This document shows positions 8,794 to 16,666 of a stretch of DNA of 64,000 bases, in pieces. Origin of the DNA: an uncultured Rhodospirillales bacterium (lineage in GTDB: Bacteria > Pseudomonadota > Alphaproteobacteria > Azospirillales > Azospirillaceae); assembly GCA_903920145.1 (NCBI GenBank), contig CAIXKV010000268.1, positions 1-64,000 on the forward strand, written 5' to 3'. The translations under genes and the position numbers were made by a program. The notes under the pieces were generated by a model. The model worked only from the letters and a program-made list of their open reading frames with translations, did not search any database and was not told where the DNA came from. Numbering within the stretch: position 1 is the stretch's first letter; each line of letters begins with the position of its first letter.

Positions 8794-8889
8794 TATCGGC
8801 TATTTGTATGCAATGAAATCTTTCCTTGACCTTCTGCGGCGCAAAGGATACCCGTGCTGTGTGCTTTTCGCGACAGTGGGGGTGGAATT

Positions 8890-10170
8890 ATGGCGAATTC
8901 AGAGGCAGGCATTACAAAATTAAGCAGTTTGACCAAATCGCTTTGGTTCCTCCTGCCGGTAGTGGTGGCGTTGTGCATTCTGCTGGTTGGGATATTGGCG
9001 AGAATCACACCTCTATCTCATCTGGGGGAAATGGGGGCCGCTTCGGTTGCTTTTGCCGTTTACGTTGTCATTAGCTTGGCGTTGGCCTGTGTGCCGATTT
9101 TGATCAGTCATGTCCAAACCACCACCAGAGATCGCGAGAAAGCAAAGCTAGAAAGCCTAGAAGGCCATAGTGTCGCTAATACCATGTATTACCAAAAAGC
9201 ATTGGCATCATTATGGGCGATACGTCCGGCCCAGATCAATAATTCTGATTATACGGTGCCCATTATAACGTTTTGGATGACGTTATTTTTCGGCTGGATG
9301 TTCGTTATGGCCGGAGTTTTTTGGGACTTCACCGTCAAGAATGTTATTTTAGGAGGAATTTCACTGCAACAAGGGGCGGCCTCAGAGGTTGCATCTTATC
9401 AGATTGGCACCTATATTTGCATGTCGGCTGGATTTATAAGTTGTTATATTTATGTAATTGTTCGGCTTTTGGATAGAATTAATAACAATGATATTTATCC
9501 GATCACTTTTTACTATTATACAGTCAGATTAATATCGGTCCTGATTATTGCTGCGGTGCTCCGGCATACATTGAAAGTGACGGATGTTAATGTTCTTGAT
9601 ACTTCGAACGCCTTGGTGATCTTTGGATTTGCTGTCGGCTATGCTCCGGATCTGTTCTTTGCCTATATCGTTGGGAAAGCTTTGGAATTGATAAAGCAAT
9701 CCGGGACGTCCCGTGTCCCGGATCGCTCTACGGTTCCGACAGAGATGCCGTTATTGATGATTGAGGGGTTATCAAAGGGTAAAATTGATCGTCTGAACGA
9801 GTTGTCCATCGACAGCGCGCAGGTTTTAGGCTGTCAGAACCCCTTTTCGATATGGCCTCGTTTGCCCTACGATTTGGGCCTAGTCGTGGATTGGATCGCA
9901 CAAGCGATGCTATACGCACTTGTTAAAGAAACAATATTGAAAAACTTGCGAGAAAAGCTAGTCACTGATATTTTTGATTTCTATGAACGATTATTAGACA
10001 AAGAAACTCGTCCTCAGATTTGCGCTGTTATTGGAATTGATGCGAACAGTGCCTGTGGTTTAATTCATCAATTGGAAAATGATCAATCTTTCCTGGCTTT
10101 GTTGGAGGTTCGAACGGCCTTGCAGCCGTCGGCCAAGCCCGCTAGGCCCGCTCATACCGACGAGCCATGA
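8890..10170 (+). CDS. Hypothetical six-span membrane protein with C-terminal helical domain
   Basis: A 426-residue protein from the ATG at 8890 (upstream GGGGGTGGA). It has six hydrophobic segments at about residues 17-38, 52-76, 126-148, 172-197, 213-235 and 245-268. A soluble C-terminal region of about 150 residues begins with MIEGLSKGKIDRLNELSID, which looks like a helix-hairpin-helix/SAM-type oligomerisation module, followed by LPYDLGLVVDWIAQA. I do not recognise the family. The gene is richer in A+T (many ATT, TTA, TAT codons) than both neighbours, which suggests acquisition. Its final codons (H-T-D-E-P) match the palindromic module of the local repeat family. Confidence 0.7.
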   Translation: MANSEAGITKLSSLTKSLWFLLPVVVALCILLVGILARITPLSHLGEMGAASVAFAVYVVISLALACVPILISHVQTTTRDREKAKLESLEGHSVANTMYYQKALASLWAIRPAQINNSDYTVPIITFWMTLFFGWMFVMAGVFWDFTVKNVILGGISLQQGAASEVASYQIGTYICMSAGFISCYIYVIVRLLDRINNNDIYPITFYYYTVRLISVLIIAAVLRHTLKVTDVNVLDTSNALVIFGFAVGYAPDLFFAYIVGKALELIKQSGTSRVPDRSTVPTEMPLLMIEGLSKGKIDRLNELSIDSAQVLGCQNPFSIWPRLPYDLGLVVDWIAQAMLYALVKETILKNLREKLVTDIFDFYERLLDKETRPQICAVIGIDANSACGLIHQLENDQSFLALLEVRTALQPSAKPARPAHTDEP

Positions 10171-10210
10171 CGAATAGTACCATCGAGCCTGGATGGGATT
10201 CCTCGGCGCT
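10150..10210. repeat. Degenerate mosaic repeat over the 3' end of the membrane-protein gene
   Basis: ATACCGACGAGCCATGAC (10154-10171) matches the half-module ATACCGGCGRSYCATGAC seen elsewhere. CCATCGAGCCTGGATGGG, just after it, matches CCATCGAGCCTTGATGGG at 22799. The remainder is eroded. Confidence 0.5.
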
Positions 10211-10299
10211 GTCGCCGTGAGCCCCTGCGGTTTGGCTTTGCAGGAGCAGATCGCTCCGGTATGGTGGGGGCCTTGCTGGTTGAAAATAGGATCAAACGC

Positions 10300-10851
10300 A
10301 TGTCGCGCTTGCTGCGTTTAGTGATGGCGACCCTGCTGGGTATCCTTTTGTGCGGGGGGGAGGCCCTGGCGTTGGAACCGGAAAACACACTGTATCTTGA
10401 CCTGAAAGATGGTCGAGTGGTCATCGAGATGCGCCCTGATTTGGCGCCGAATCATGTGGCCCGGATCAAGGAGCTGGTGCGGCAGGGCTTTTATGACGGC
10501 CTGTTGTTCCATCGCGTGATTCCTGGCTTTATGGCTCAGACCGGCGACCCGCGCGGCGATGGCACGGGGGGTTCGGGCAAGAAGCTTAAGGCCGAGTTTT
10601 CCTCGGAGCCGCATGTTCGCGGCACCTTGTCCATGGCGCGGGCTCAGAATCCGGACAGCGCCGACAGCCAATTCTTTATCTGCTTCGAAGCCGCTCCCTT
10701 CTTGGATCGTCAGTACACGGTGTGGGGTAAGGTGGTGTCGGGCATGGAATTTGTTGACGCCATCAAGAAGGGCTCGGCGAGCAACAATGGTGCGGTCTCC
10801 AATCCTGACCGGATCATCAAAATGCAGGTCGCGGCTGACGTAAAAGAGTAA
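10300..10851 (+). CDS. Peptidyl-prolyl cis-trans isomerase, cyclophilin type, exported
   Basis: A 183-residue cyclophilin that catalyses proline isomerisation during protein folding. An N-terminal signal peptide (about residues 1-25, ending A-L-A-L-E) points to the periplasm. Cyclophilin signatures include LFHRVIPGFMAQTGDP near residue 81, with the catalytic Arg in HRV, MARAQNPDSADSQFFI near 113 and the DRQYTVWGKV loop near 143. ATG 10300, with TAGGA upstream, gives a proper signal peptide. A start at 10261 would put 13 extra residues before it. A strong hairpin follows the stop. Confidence 0.93.
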   Translation: MSRLLRLVMATLLGILLCGGEALALEPENTLYLDLKDGRVVIEMRPDLAPNHVARIKELVRQGFYDGLLFHRVIPGFMAQTGDPRGDGTGGSGKKLKAEFSSEPHVRGTLSMARAQNPDSADSQFFICFEAAPFLDRQYTVWGKVVSGMEFVDAIKKGSASNNGAVSNPDRIIKMQVAADVKE

Positions 10852-10878
10852 GGCCGGGACCATTGCTGCTGTGAGAAC

Positions 10879-10912
10879 AAGGCCCGCCGATGGGAAGCCG
10901 TCGGCGGGCCTT
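10879..10912 (+). terminator. Strong hairpin terminator after the cyclophilin gene
   Basis: Perfect 12-bp stem AAGGCCCGCCGA (10879-10890) and TCGGCGGGCCTT (10901-10912) with a 10-nt loop, 27 bp after the stop. There is no long T-run, so the mechanism is uncertain. It lies immediately before a mosaic repeat that adds another hairpin. Confidence 0.7.
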
Positions 10913-10926
10913 GGTGTGTGTCAGAC

Positions 10927-11056
10927 CATCGGACCTTGATGGTGACTCATCAAGGCTGCCCTCAGACGCCGGGCCGTTTTAATGGGTCAACATTAAAGCT
11001 TGATTATGATACGTCGCCGGTTCGGGCTGCGACGGCTCGGCGCCTGAGAAGGGCTT
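10927..11056. repeat. Mosaic repeat with two hairpins
   Basis: Hairpin CCTTGATG-GTGACT-CATCAAGG at 10934-10955, then CTGCCCTCAGACGCCGGGCC. A second hairpin, TTTAATG-GGTCAA-CATTAAA (10978-10997), is followed by ACGTCGCCGG near 11011. It separates the cyclophilin from the convergent cold-shock gene and could end transcription from both. Confidence 0.8.
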
Positions 11057-11145
11057 CTCCCCAAAAAACAACCGCCGCCGTCCCAGGCGACTGGAACGGC
11101 GGCGGCTGCATCTCAAACTATGACCCGATCAATGGCGACGAAGCG

Positions 11146-11808
11146 TCAGCCATCAACCGTGATCGAAACGGCTTCGCGTCCCTTTGGGGTATCAACGATG
11201 CGCATCGACACCCGCTGGCCTTCGGCCAGACGAGTCAGCCCTGCCGTGCCCAGAACCGAAGCATGGATGAACACATCCTTGCCGCCGTCCTCGCCCGCGA
11301 TGAAGCCGAAGCCCTTGCTTTCGTTGAACCACTTGACGGTTCCAGCCATCTCCGTCGCACTTCCGGTATCGGTCGGGCGACGGGGTGGCCGGGCAACGCC
11401 CCGGCTGGCGCTCCGGTCAGGCGCGGCCCCGGCTCCACTGTCGTCAACCTCCAGGACGCGCGTGACCTGGCGGCCTTTGGCGCCCTGGCCAACCACGACC
11501 GAAAGCTTTGCCCCGGCGGCCACCGAGTCGTGACCTGCGGACTGCAAAGCCCCAACATGGAGGAAGGCGTCTCCGGTGCCGTCAGCCAGCTCGACGAAGC
11601 CAAAGCCCTTATCGGACTTGAACCACTTCACCGTGGCGTCAACTGCCGGCCCATCTGCCGGTGCCGGATCTCTCGAAAACCCACTCGTAGGACGGGGCGC
11701 CGGACGGCTGCTGCTGCTATTGCTGCTGCCACTGTCTGGAACAAAGCCCCAATCGTCATCAAACCCGCGTCGTCTCGGGCCGCGGAAGCCCTTATCCTTG
11801 CGTATCAT
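11146..11808 (-). CDS. Two-domain cold-shock protein
   Basis: A 220-residue protein with two cold-shock (OB-fold) nucleic-acid-binding domains: residues about 58-122 (VKWFKSDKGFGFVEL, then DAFLHVGAL) and about 154-220 (VKWFNESKGFGFI, then DVFIHASVL). RNP1 (K-G-F-G-F) and RNP2 (V-F-I-H or A-F-L-H) are intact in both. The first 55 residues are basic and then Ser/Pro-rich, probably disordered. Tandem-CSD proteins are common in alphaproteobacteria. ATG 11808 starts a plausible basic N terminus; the frame is open far upstream, but that part has no domain. Probable role: RNA chaperone. Confidence 0.88.
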   Translation of the reverse strand: MIRKDKGFRGPRRRGFDDDWGFVPDSGSSNSSSSRPAPRPTSGFSRDPAPADGPAVDATVKWFKSDKGFGFVELADGTGDAFLHVGALQSAGHDSVAAGAKLSVVVGQGAKGRQVTRVLEVDDSGAGAAPDRSASRGVARPPRRPTDTGSATEMAGTVKWFNESKGFGFIAGEDGGKDVFIHASVLGTAGLTRLAEGQRVSMRIVDTPKGREAVSITVDG

Positions 11809-12248
11809 GCCTGCTCGTTTCCGCCCGTCGCCGCCGAATCCACTGTTTGCACCCCATCGCCAGAATGTCCCGCTTTGCCGCACCCCCGGCCTCGATTCCA
11901 GACCGTCGGTTCGGTGCGGTCGCGACCCAGGGTCGGGACATGACGACCCGCTCCCGCCGGCGCCCATCGCCGAACCCCAGAAATAACACCTTATCACGTT
12001 CCGGGCACGTGGGGAGTGTTCGTTGTGAAAAAAAGTGTGATCGGGGTCGAAAAAGGGGGCCGGGTGAGGGTCTCCAGGCTTGATCGCGGACTGTGGAAGG
12101 GGCTCTATGAAGGATGACGGCAGCCTTCGGTTGGCGCGGGGGCGCCGCGCTCGGTCGAATCGGGGCCGCAGCCACGGGGGCACCGTAACGGATCGAGACG
12201 ATCTGCGATTGGGGAGCTGTCCAGAAGAGACAGGCAGGAGAGAAAAGA
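11809..12248. other. Divergent intergenic region, cold-shock gene / NAD(P)H oxidoreductase
   Basis: 440 bp without a supported gene. A minus-strand frame is open throughout, continuous with the cold-shock gene, but its translation is low complexity and has no domain. cspA-type genes often have long 5' leaders, which could account for part of it (inference). A small inverted repeat (CTGTC...GACAG, about 12219-12235) lies just before the oxidoreductase ribosome-binding site GGAGAG. Confidence 0.4.
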
Positions 12249-12797
12249 ATGAAGACATTGGCCCTTGTTGCTCACCCCCGGATTTCGGAATCACGACTCC
12301 ATCGGGCGTGGGCGAATGCTCTGGATGATACCAGTCAGGTGACGGTGCGCAAGCTCTATACGTGCTATCCCTATTGGAAGATTGATGTCGTTGTTGAGCA
12401 GGCTTTGTTGGCTGAACACGATCGAGTGGTTCTTCAGTTCCCGTTTTATCTCTATGGCTGCCCGCCCCTGATGAAAAAGTGGTTGGATGACGTTTTGACC
12501 TTCCGGTGGGCCTACGGTCCCGGCGGGACAGCATTGCATGGGAAACAGCTTTTAATTGCAATATCTACGGGTGGGCCGTCCGATTCTTATGTGGCAGGGG
12601 GGTATCACAATTTCACTATTGATGAGCTTCTGGTTCCTTACCGTCAGATCGCCAATCTGACTGGATTTGGCTATTTGCGCCCTTACGTGTTTCATCGGGC
12701 GCGAACCGTTACCGATGCCGATATCGCTTCCGCTGCAACCGACTATGCCCATCATGTGTTGCGGCCCGATCTGGAGGTGTTGCCGGTTCGCCCCTGA
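12249..12797 (+). CDS. NAD(P)H-dependent oxidoreductase, flavodoxin-like (KefF/YabF type)
   Basis: A 182-residue flavodoxin-fold quinone reductase. LALVAHPRISESR at the N terminus is the FMN-phosphate loop, FPFYLYGCPPLMKKWLD (near residue 62) is the family signature, and FRWAYGPGG (near 82) and STGG (near 102) also fit. Such enzymes reduce quinones or act as ancillary subunits of Kef K+ efflux systems; no kef gene is visible nearby. ATG 12249 has CAGGAGAG upstream. Confident for family, not for substrate. Confidence 0.9.
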   Translation: MKTLALVAHPRISESRLHRAWANALDDTSQVTVRKLYTCYPYWKIDVVVEQALLAEHDRVVLQFPFYLYGCPPLMKKWLDDVLTFRWAYGPGGTALHGKQLLIAISTGGPSDSYVAGGYHNFTIDELLVPYRQIANLTGFGYLRPYVFHRARTVTDADIASAATDYAHHVLRPDLEVLPVRP

Positions 12798-12871
12798 GTT
12801 TGGGCCAGAGCTTTGGACCCAAGGTGGGGCCGGGGCACTGGGCTTGGACGTGATCACAGGGGAGGCGGAAG

Positions 12872-15022
12872 ATGGCGGGGGCTGGACGGCGTCTCCGGGT
12901 TGATATCGAGGCTCTCTGCGACGAGGCGCTTCGTCATCACGCCGAAGGTGAGCTTCAGGAGGCCGAACGGCTATGCCGGCGGATATTGGCGCTTGATCCA
13001 GATCAGGTGGAGATGCTCCATCTGCTCGGTATGATCGCCGCCGAGACTGGGCGCAGCGCCGAAGCGGTCGAGTGGATTGATCGCGCCATCGCCTTAAACG
13101 GCGAAATTCCAGCCTTTCACTATACCCTTGGCCGTGCTTTCGAGTTGGAAGGCAAACCGGCAGAGGCTCTTTTGAATTGGGGCAATGGGCTGCGCGCCGA
13201 AGGACGTTGGGCGGAAGCCGCAGATTGTTATTGGCGGGCGTTGGCGCTGGTGCCTGGATTGGCCGCAGGTTATGCCAATCTTGGGCACGTGGCGCTGGCC
13301 GAAGGAGATGCCGAAGGGGCGGTGGCCTATTATCGGCAAGCTTTGACCTTGCGGCCCGGTTATGCCGCTGCCGAGGCCGGGTTGGGCTATGGTTTGGCGG
13401 CGCTGGGGTTGTCGGGCGACGCGATCGAGCATATTCAACGGGCTTTCACCCTGGATCCGGCTAACGCTGAAGCCGCATCACGGCTGGGGGATATCTACCA
13501 TCAGTTGGGGGATTTTGACGAGGCCGTCGTCTGGTACAATCAGGCGTTGGCTCTGCGCCCCGCTCTGCCCATGGCTCATGATGGCCTTGGTCATGTCCTA
13601 GCGGATCGGGGTTGGTGCGGTGCCGCTTCCGAGCATTTCAGGCAGGCCGTAATCGCTCGCCCTCAATGGGCCGAAGCCCACGCGGCGCTGGGGGCGAGCT
13701 TGCGGGACCAGGGGTTGGCCGAAGCGGCGGTGAAGTCGTTTCGGCGAGCCCTCGATCTTAGGCCAAATTTTGCCGAAGCCCATTCCCGGTTGTTGGAAGC
13801 TTTGCGGTTGGACGATCATGTCGACGCCACCGAACGGGCCGCCGAGGCGCGGCGGTTCGGGGCGCTGCTGGACGCCAGGAAAGCGGACAGCCCATCGCCC
13901 ATCGATTACCCCAATCAACGGGATCCCGAACGCCGTTTGCGGATTGGCTATCTGTCTCCTGACTTCCGTCGGTGTCTGACCGCCAGTTTTTTGGAACCAC
14001 CGCTGGCCAACCGGGATCGTCGCCAAGTCGAGGTGGTGTGTTACGCCGAAATCGCTCGACCGGACGTGATCACCAGTCATTTCAAAAAGATGGCCGATCA
14101 CTGGGTCGATACGGTGGGGTTGGATGACGATGCTTTGGCCGAACAGATTCGGGCGGATGGGGTTGATATTCTGGTGGATTGGGCCGGTCACCGACCGGGA
14201 AATCGTCTGCCGGTTTTCGTCCGGCGGCCTGCACCGATTCAATTGGCCTGGCCAGCGGACGGCGATACCACGGGGCTGACGGTCATGGATTGGCGGTTGA
14301 CCGATGCCGTGATCGAGCCCGAAGGGGCCGCCGACCTGCTGTCCACCGAGCGGCTGGTCCGTCTGCCTCACGGATGCCGATGCTGGCAACCGCCAATCGA
14401 TGATCCGGTATCGACCACGATGGACCTCGTGGGGCCGGTGACTTTTGGGTCTTTTGCGCCCCTGGCGGGATTGTCGCCCAATGTGATTGCTGTTTGGGCC
14501 GAAGTTCTGCGACGTTTGCCGGTTGCCCGGTTACGGCTGGGGAACCGGGCGTTGGGCGACCCTTTGGTCGCGACAGCGGTGCGGGAGCGTTTTGGAAGTC
14601 ATGGCATCGCCTCAGGACGGCTTGATCTGGTCCGTTCGTCCTCCGATTCGGGCGCTCGGCGGACGCTCCTCAGTCGGGTTGACGTGGTCCTGGACATGTT
14701 TCCATGTTCGGCACCGGCAGCGCTCTGCGAGGCACTCTGGATGGGGGTGCCAGTGGTAACGCTGGTGGGAGAAGGGCCGGCGGGTCGCGCAGGCGCCAGC
14801 CTGCTGGCTCGAGCCGGATTCAAGGCCCTGATCGCGGAAACGCAAGCCCGCTATGTGGAATTGGCTCTTTCTTTGGCCACCAACCCAACAGCCAGAGACA
14901 ACTTCCGACGGGCTGCACGCGCCCGCCTCGTCACCTCACCCCTGTGTGACGGTCTCGGTTTAGCCCGCCTCGTCGAGACCGCCTATCGGGCGTTATGGCG
15001 CCAGTGGTGCCTTGGAGGGTGA
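12872..15022 (+). CDS. TPR protein with SPINDLY/O-GlcNAc-transferase-like domain (substituted active-site positions)
   Basis: A 716-residue protein. Residues about 10-330 form eight to nine TPR repeats; residues about 350-716 are a glycosyltransferase-41 (OGT/SPINDLY) domain, with RIGYLSPDF near 360, GNRLPVFVRRPAPIQ near 446 and EALWMGVPVVTL near 620. Several positions expected for nucleotide-sugar binding differ. The His after SPDFRR is Cys368, the Lys of the NNLAKL-type motif is Gly533, and the Gly-Thr-Thr triplet is Pro615-Ala616-Ala617. WLGYPGTTGL is replaced by WPADGDTTGL. It may be inactive or use another donor. The 3' end overlaps the convergent coiled-coil gene by 30 bp. Confidence 0.88.
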   Translation: MAGAGRRLRVDIEALCDEALRHHAEGELQEAERLCRRILALDPDQVEMLHLLGMIAAETGRSAEAVEWIDRAIALNGEIPAFHYTLGRAFELEGKPAEALLNWGNGLRAEGRWAEAADCYWRALALVPGLAAGYANLGHVALAEGDAEGAVAYYRQALTLRPGYAAAEAGLGYGLAALGLSGDAIEHIQRAFTLDPANAEAASRLGDIYHQLGDFDEAVVWYNQALALRPALPMAHDGLGHVLADRGWCGAASEHFRQAVIARPQWAEAHAALGASLRDQGLAEAAVKSFRRALDLRPNFAEAHSRLLEALRLDDHVDATERAAEARRFGALLDARKADSPSPIDYPNQRDPERRLRIGYLSPDFRRCLTASFLEPPLANRDRRQVEVVCYAEIARPDVITSHFKKMADHWVDTVGLDDDALAEQIRADGVDILVDWAGHRPGNRLPVFVRRPAPIQLAWPADGDTTGLTVMDWRLTDAVIEPEGAADLLSTERLVRLPHGCRCWQPPIDDPVSTTMDLVGPVTFGSFAPLAGLSPNVIAVWAEVLRRLPVARLRLGNRALGDPLVATAVRERFGSHGIASGRLDLVRSSSDSGARRTLLSRVDVVLDMFPCSAPAALCEALWMGVPVVTLVGEGPAGRAGASLLARAGFKALIAETQARYVELALSLATNPTARDNFRRAARARLVTSPLCDGLGLARLVETAYRALWRQWCLGG

Positions 15023-15532
15023 TAGGACTGCTCTGACGGCCGCCTCAGGCCCGCGCGGGGCGAGGCCGTGGCCAGGCTCGGCAATATGCTTGAGGATCTG
15101 GTCGGACAATTGCTCGATACGCCCCATGAGTCGGAAATGGTTGGTGCTGGTGACCCGTCGGATATCATCCTGGCCCGACTGAAGCGCCGCGACATCGGCC
15201 CGAAGAGACTCTTGCCCGATCTGAAGCGCCGCGACATCGGCCCGAATCTCATCTTGCCCGGCTCGGAGCGACTCTTGCCCGGCTCGGAGTGATTCTTGTC
15301 CGATCTGAAGCGCCGTGACATCGGCTCGGAGCGACTCTTGCCCGGCTCGGAGTGATTCTTGTCCGATCTGAAGCGCTGTGATATCGGCCCGAATCTCATC
15401 TTGCCCAGCCTGAAGGGCGTCCTGTCCGGTCTGAAGGATCCTTTGGCCGACACGAAGTTCGCTAACGTCGGTTTGGATCGTATTGATTTTATTCAGGAGT
15501 TGCGCCAGCAGCGCCTTCAAATCTTCGTCCAT
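14993..15532 (-). CDS. Heptad-repeat coiled-coil protein
   Basis: A 179-residue hydrophilic protein. Its centre (about residues 25-120) is built of 7-residue units such as AGQESLR and ADVTALQ, giving an almost perfect long coiled coil. No transmembrane segment or enzymatic domain is present. ATG 15532 is preceded by a strong AAGGAGG, which supports the start. Similar small repeat proteins occur as structural or tethering proteins, but I cannot assign a function. The coding DNA is itself an imperfect tandem repeat. The last 10 codons overlap the 3' end of the TPR-glycosyltransferase gene on the other strand. Confidence 0.75.
   Translation of the reverse strand: MDEDLKALLAQLLNKINTIQTDVSELRVGQRILQTGQDALQAGQDEIRADITALQIGQESLRAGQESLRADVTALQIGQESLRAGQESLRAGQDEIRADVAALQIGQESLRADVAALQSGQDDIRRVTSTNHFRLMGRIEQLSDQILKHIAEPGHGLAPRGPEAAVRAVLSPSKAPLAP
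15178..15440. repeat. In-frame 21/42-bp tandem repeats inside the coiled-coil gene
   Basis: The segment CTGAAGCGCYGYGAYATCGG recurs four times (near 15179, 15221, 15305 and 15368), interleaved with copies of GACTCTTGCCCGGCTCGGAG and variants. Units are multiples of 21 bp, i.e. one heptad, so expansion or contraction would keep the frame. Confidence 0.85.
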
Positions 15533-15620
15533 GCGATCCCTCCTTCGGACTCTCGTATGATTGGCCCGCCCCTTTACGAAGTCAATAGGAGCATATCAGG
15601 GGCGGGCAGCGAGGAGGGCG

Positions 15621-16466
15621 CTATGCTTGCAAGAATGTCCGAACCAGAGCGATCTGGTCGTCAAGCATGAGGCTGGGGGCGTGGGCGGTATCGGGGATTT
15701 CTATGACTTGGGCTTTAGGGCCGCGTTCGGCCATGGCCTGGGCGGTTTCGGGCAACAGCAGGTCCGAGTTTGCGCCGTGCAGGACCAACACGGGGCATTT
15801 TATTGAGTCCCATGCTGACCAAAGATCAACACCGCCAACCGGCGCGCTCTTGAAGGATTCACCAATGGCCGGATCAAAAGCCAGCCCCAGACGGCCATCG
15901 GCCCGGATGCGGGTGCTGTGTTGGGCGATTTGCTGCCAGCAGGCATCGGGCAAAGTGCCATATCCGGCGTAGAGTTGGCGGACATGGGCTTCCAGGGCGG
16001 CTTGGTCTTCGAAGATCGGATCATTGCCGACATACTCGCCGATTCGTTCCAGGGCCGCCTGGGCGACGAATGGGCCGATATCATTGATCACGAGGCGCCG
16101 GATCGGAGATTGGGGTTGGGCCGCTAAGATCAGGCCGATCAAACCACCCATGGAGGTTCCAACCCAGTCCACTTCGGCCACGCCCAACCGGGCGATGAGG
16201 GCCGTCATGTCGGCCAGATATTGGGGGTAGCCGTAAACTGTGGATTGGTTGGCCCAATCGCTTTGACCGCGTCCCACTACGTCTGGGCAAATGACCCGAT
16301 AGCCGACACTGACCAGATCTCTGGCCAGCCAATCAAAGTCCCGGCCATTGCGGGTTAGGCCGTGAACGCAGACAACAACCCGGTCAGACGCCGCGTCGCC
16401 CCAATCGGTGTAGGCGACACGATGGAACCCGGCGGCGCTCAGGCCCAAAAAGCTGTCTTTGATCAT
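15621..16466 (-). CDS. Alpha/beta-fold hydrolase
   Basis: A 281-residue cytosolic hydrolase. HGLTRNGRDFDWLA (near residue 37) is the oxyanion region, GTSMGG (near 107) holds the nucleophile Ser, an Asp lies in the NSDLLLP segment (near 240) and the His is in DTAHAP (near 264). Together they give a complete catalytic triad. It resembles proteins annotated as esterases or C-C hydrolases; the substrate is unknown. ATG 16466 was selected because AAGGAG precedes it at good spacing; the frame extends 17 residues further without a ribosome-binding site. Confidence 0.9.
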   Translation of the reverse strand: MIKDSFLGLSAAGFHRVAYTDWGDAASDRVVVCVHGLTRNGRDFDWLARDLVSVGYRVICPDVVGRGQSDWANQSTVYGYPQYLADMTALIARLGVAEVDWVGTSMGGLIGLILAAQPQSPIRRLVINDIGPFVAQAALERIGEYVGNDPIFEDQAALEAHVRQLYAGYGTLPDACWQQIAQHSTRIRADGRLGLAFDPAIGESFKSAPVGGVDLWSAWDSIKCPVLVLHGANSDLLLPETAQAMAERGPKAQVIEIPDTAHAPSLMLDDQIALVRTFLQA

Positions 16467-16666
16467 CTGGTTGGCTCCTTTTTCCACACCACATGGTTTT
16501 GGCGTAGCATGAAACAAGCCGCAATAACAGTTTTAGACCGAAGGACTGGCGCTAGGTCATCATCATAGCGCGTCGGGATTCAGGTGCGTTGCCAGCAATG
16601 GGGGGGCTCAACCGATACCGACACCATGGCTTGCCAGGGTGGCGCCCCATCGCCATAATGCCGGCC

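Noticed and set aside
10918-11943. Long plus-strand frame opposite the cold-shock gene
   Set aside because: It is the antisense shadow of two intact cold-shock domains plus repeat sequence; the translation shows no domain and is Arg/Ser/Pro-rich.
14983-15453. Alternative minus-strand frame of repetitive Ser/Arg/Pro peptides over the coiled-coil gene
   Set aside because: It is the shifted reading of the same tandem repeats; the 14993-15532 frame has a strong ribosome-binding site and a regular heptad pattern.
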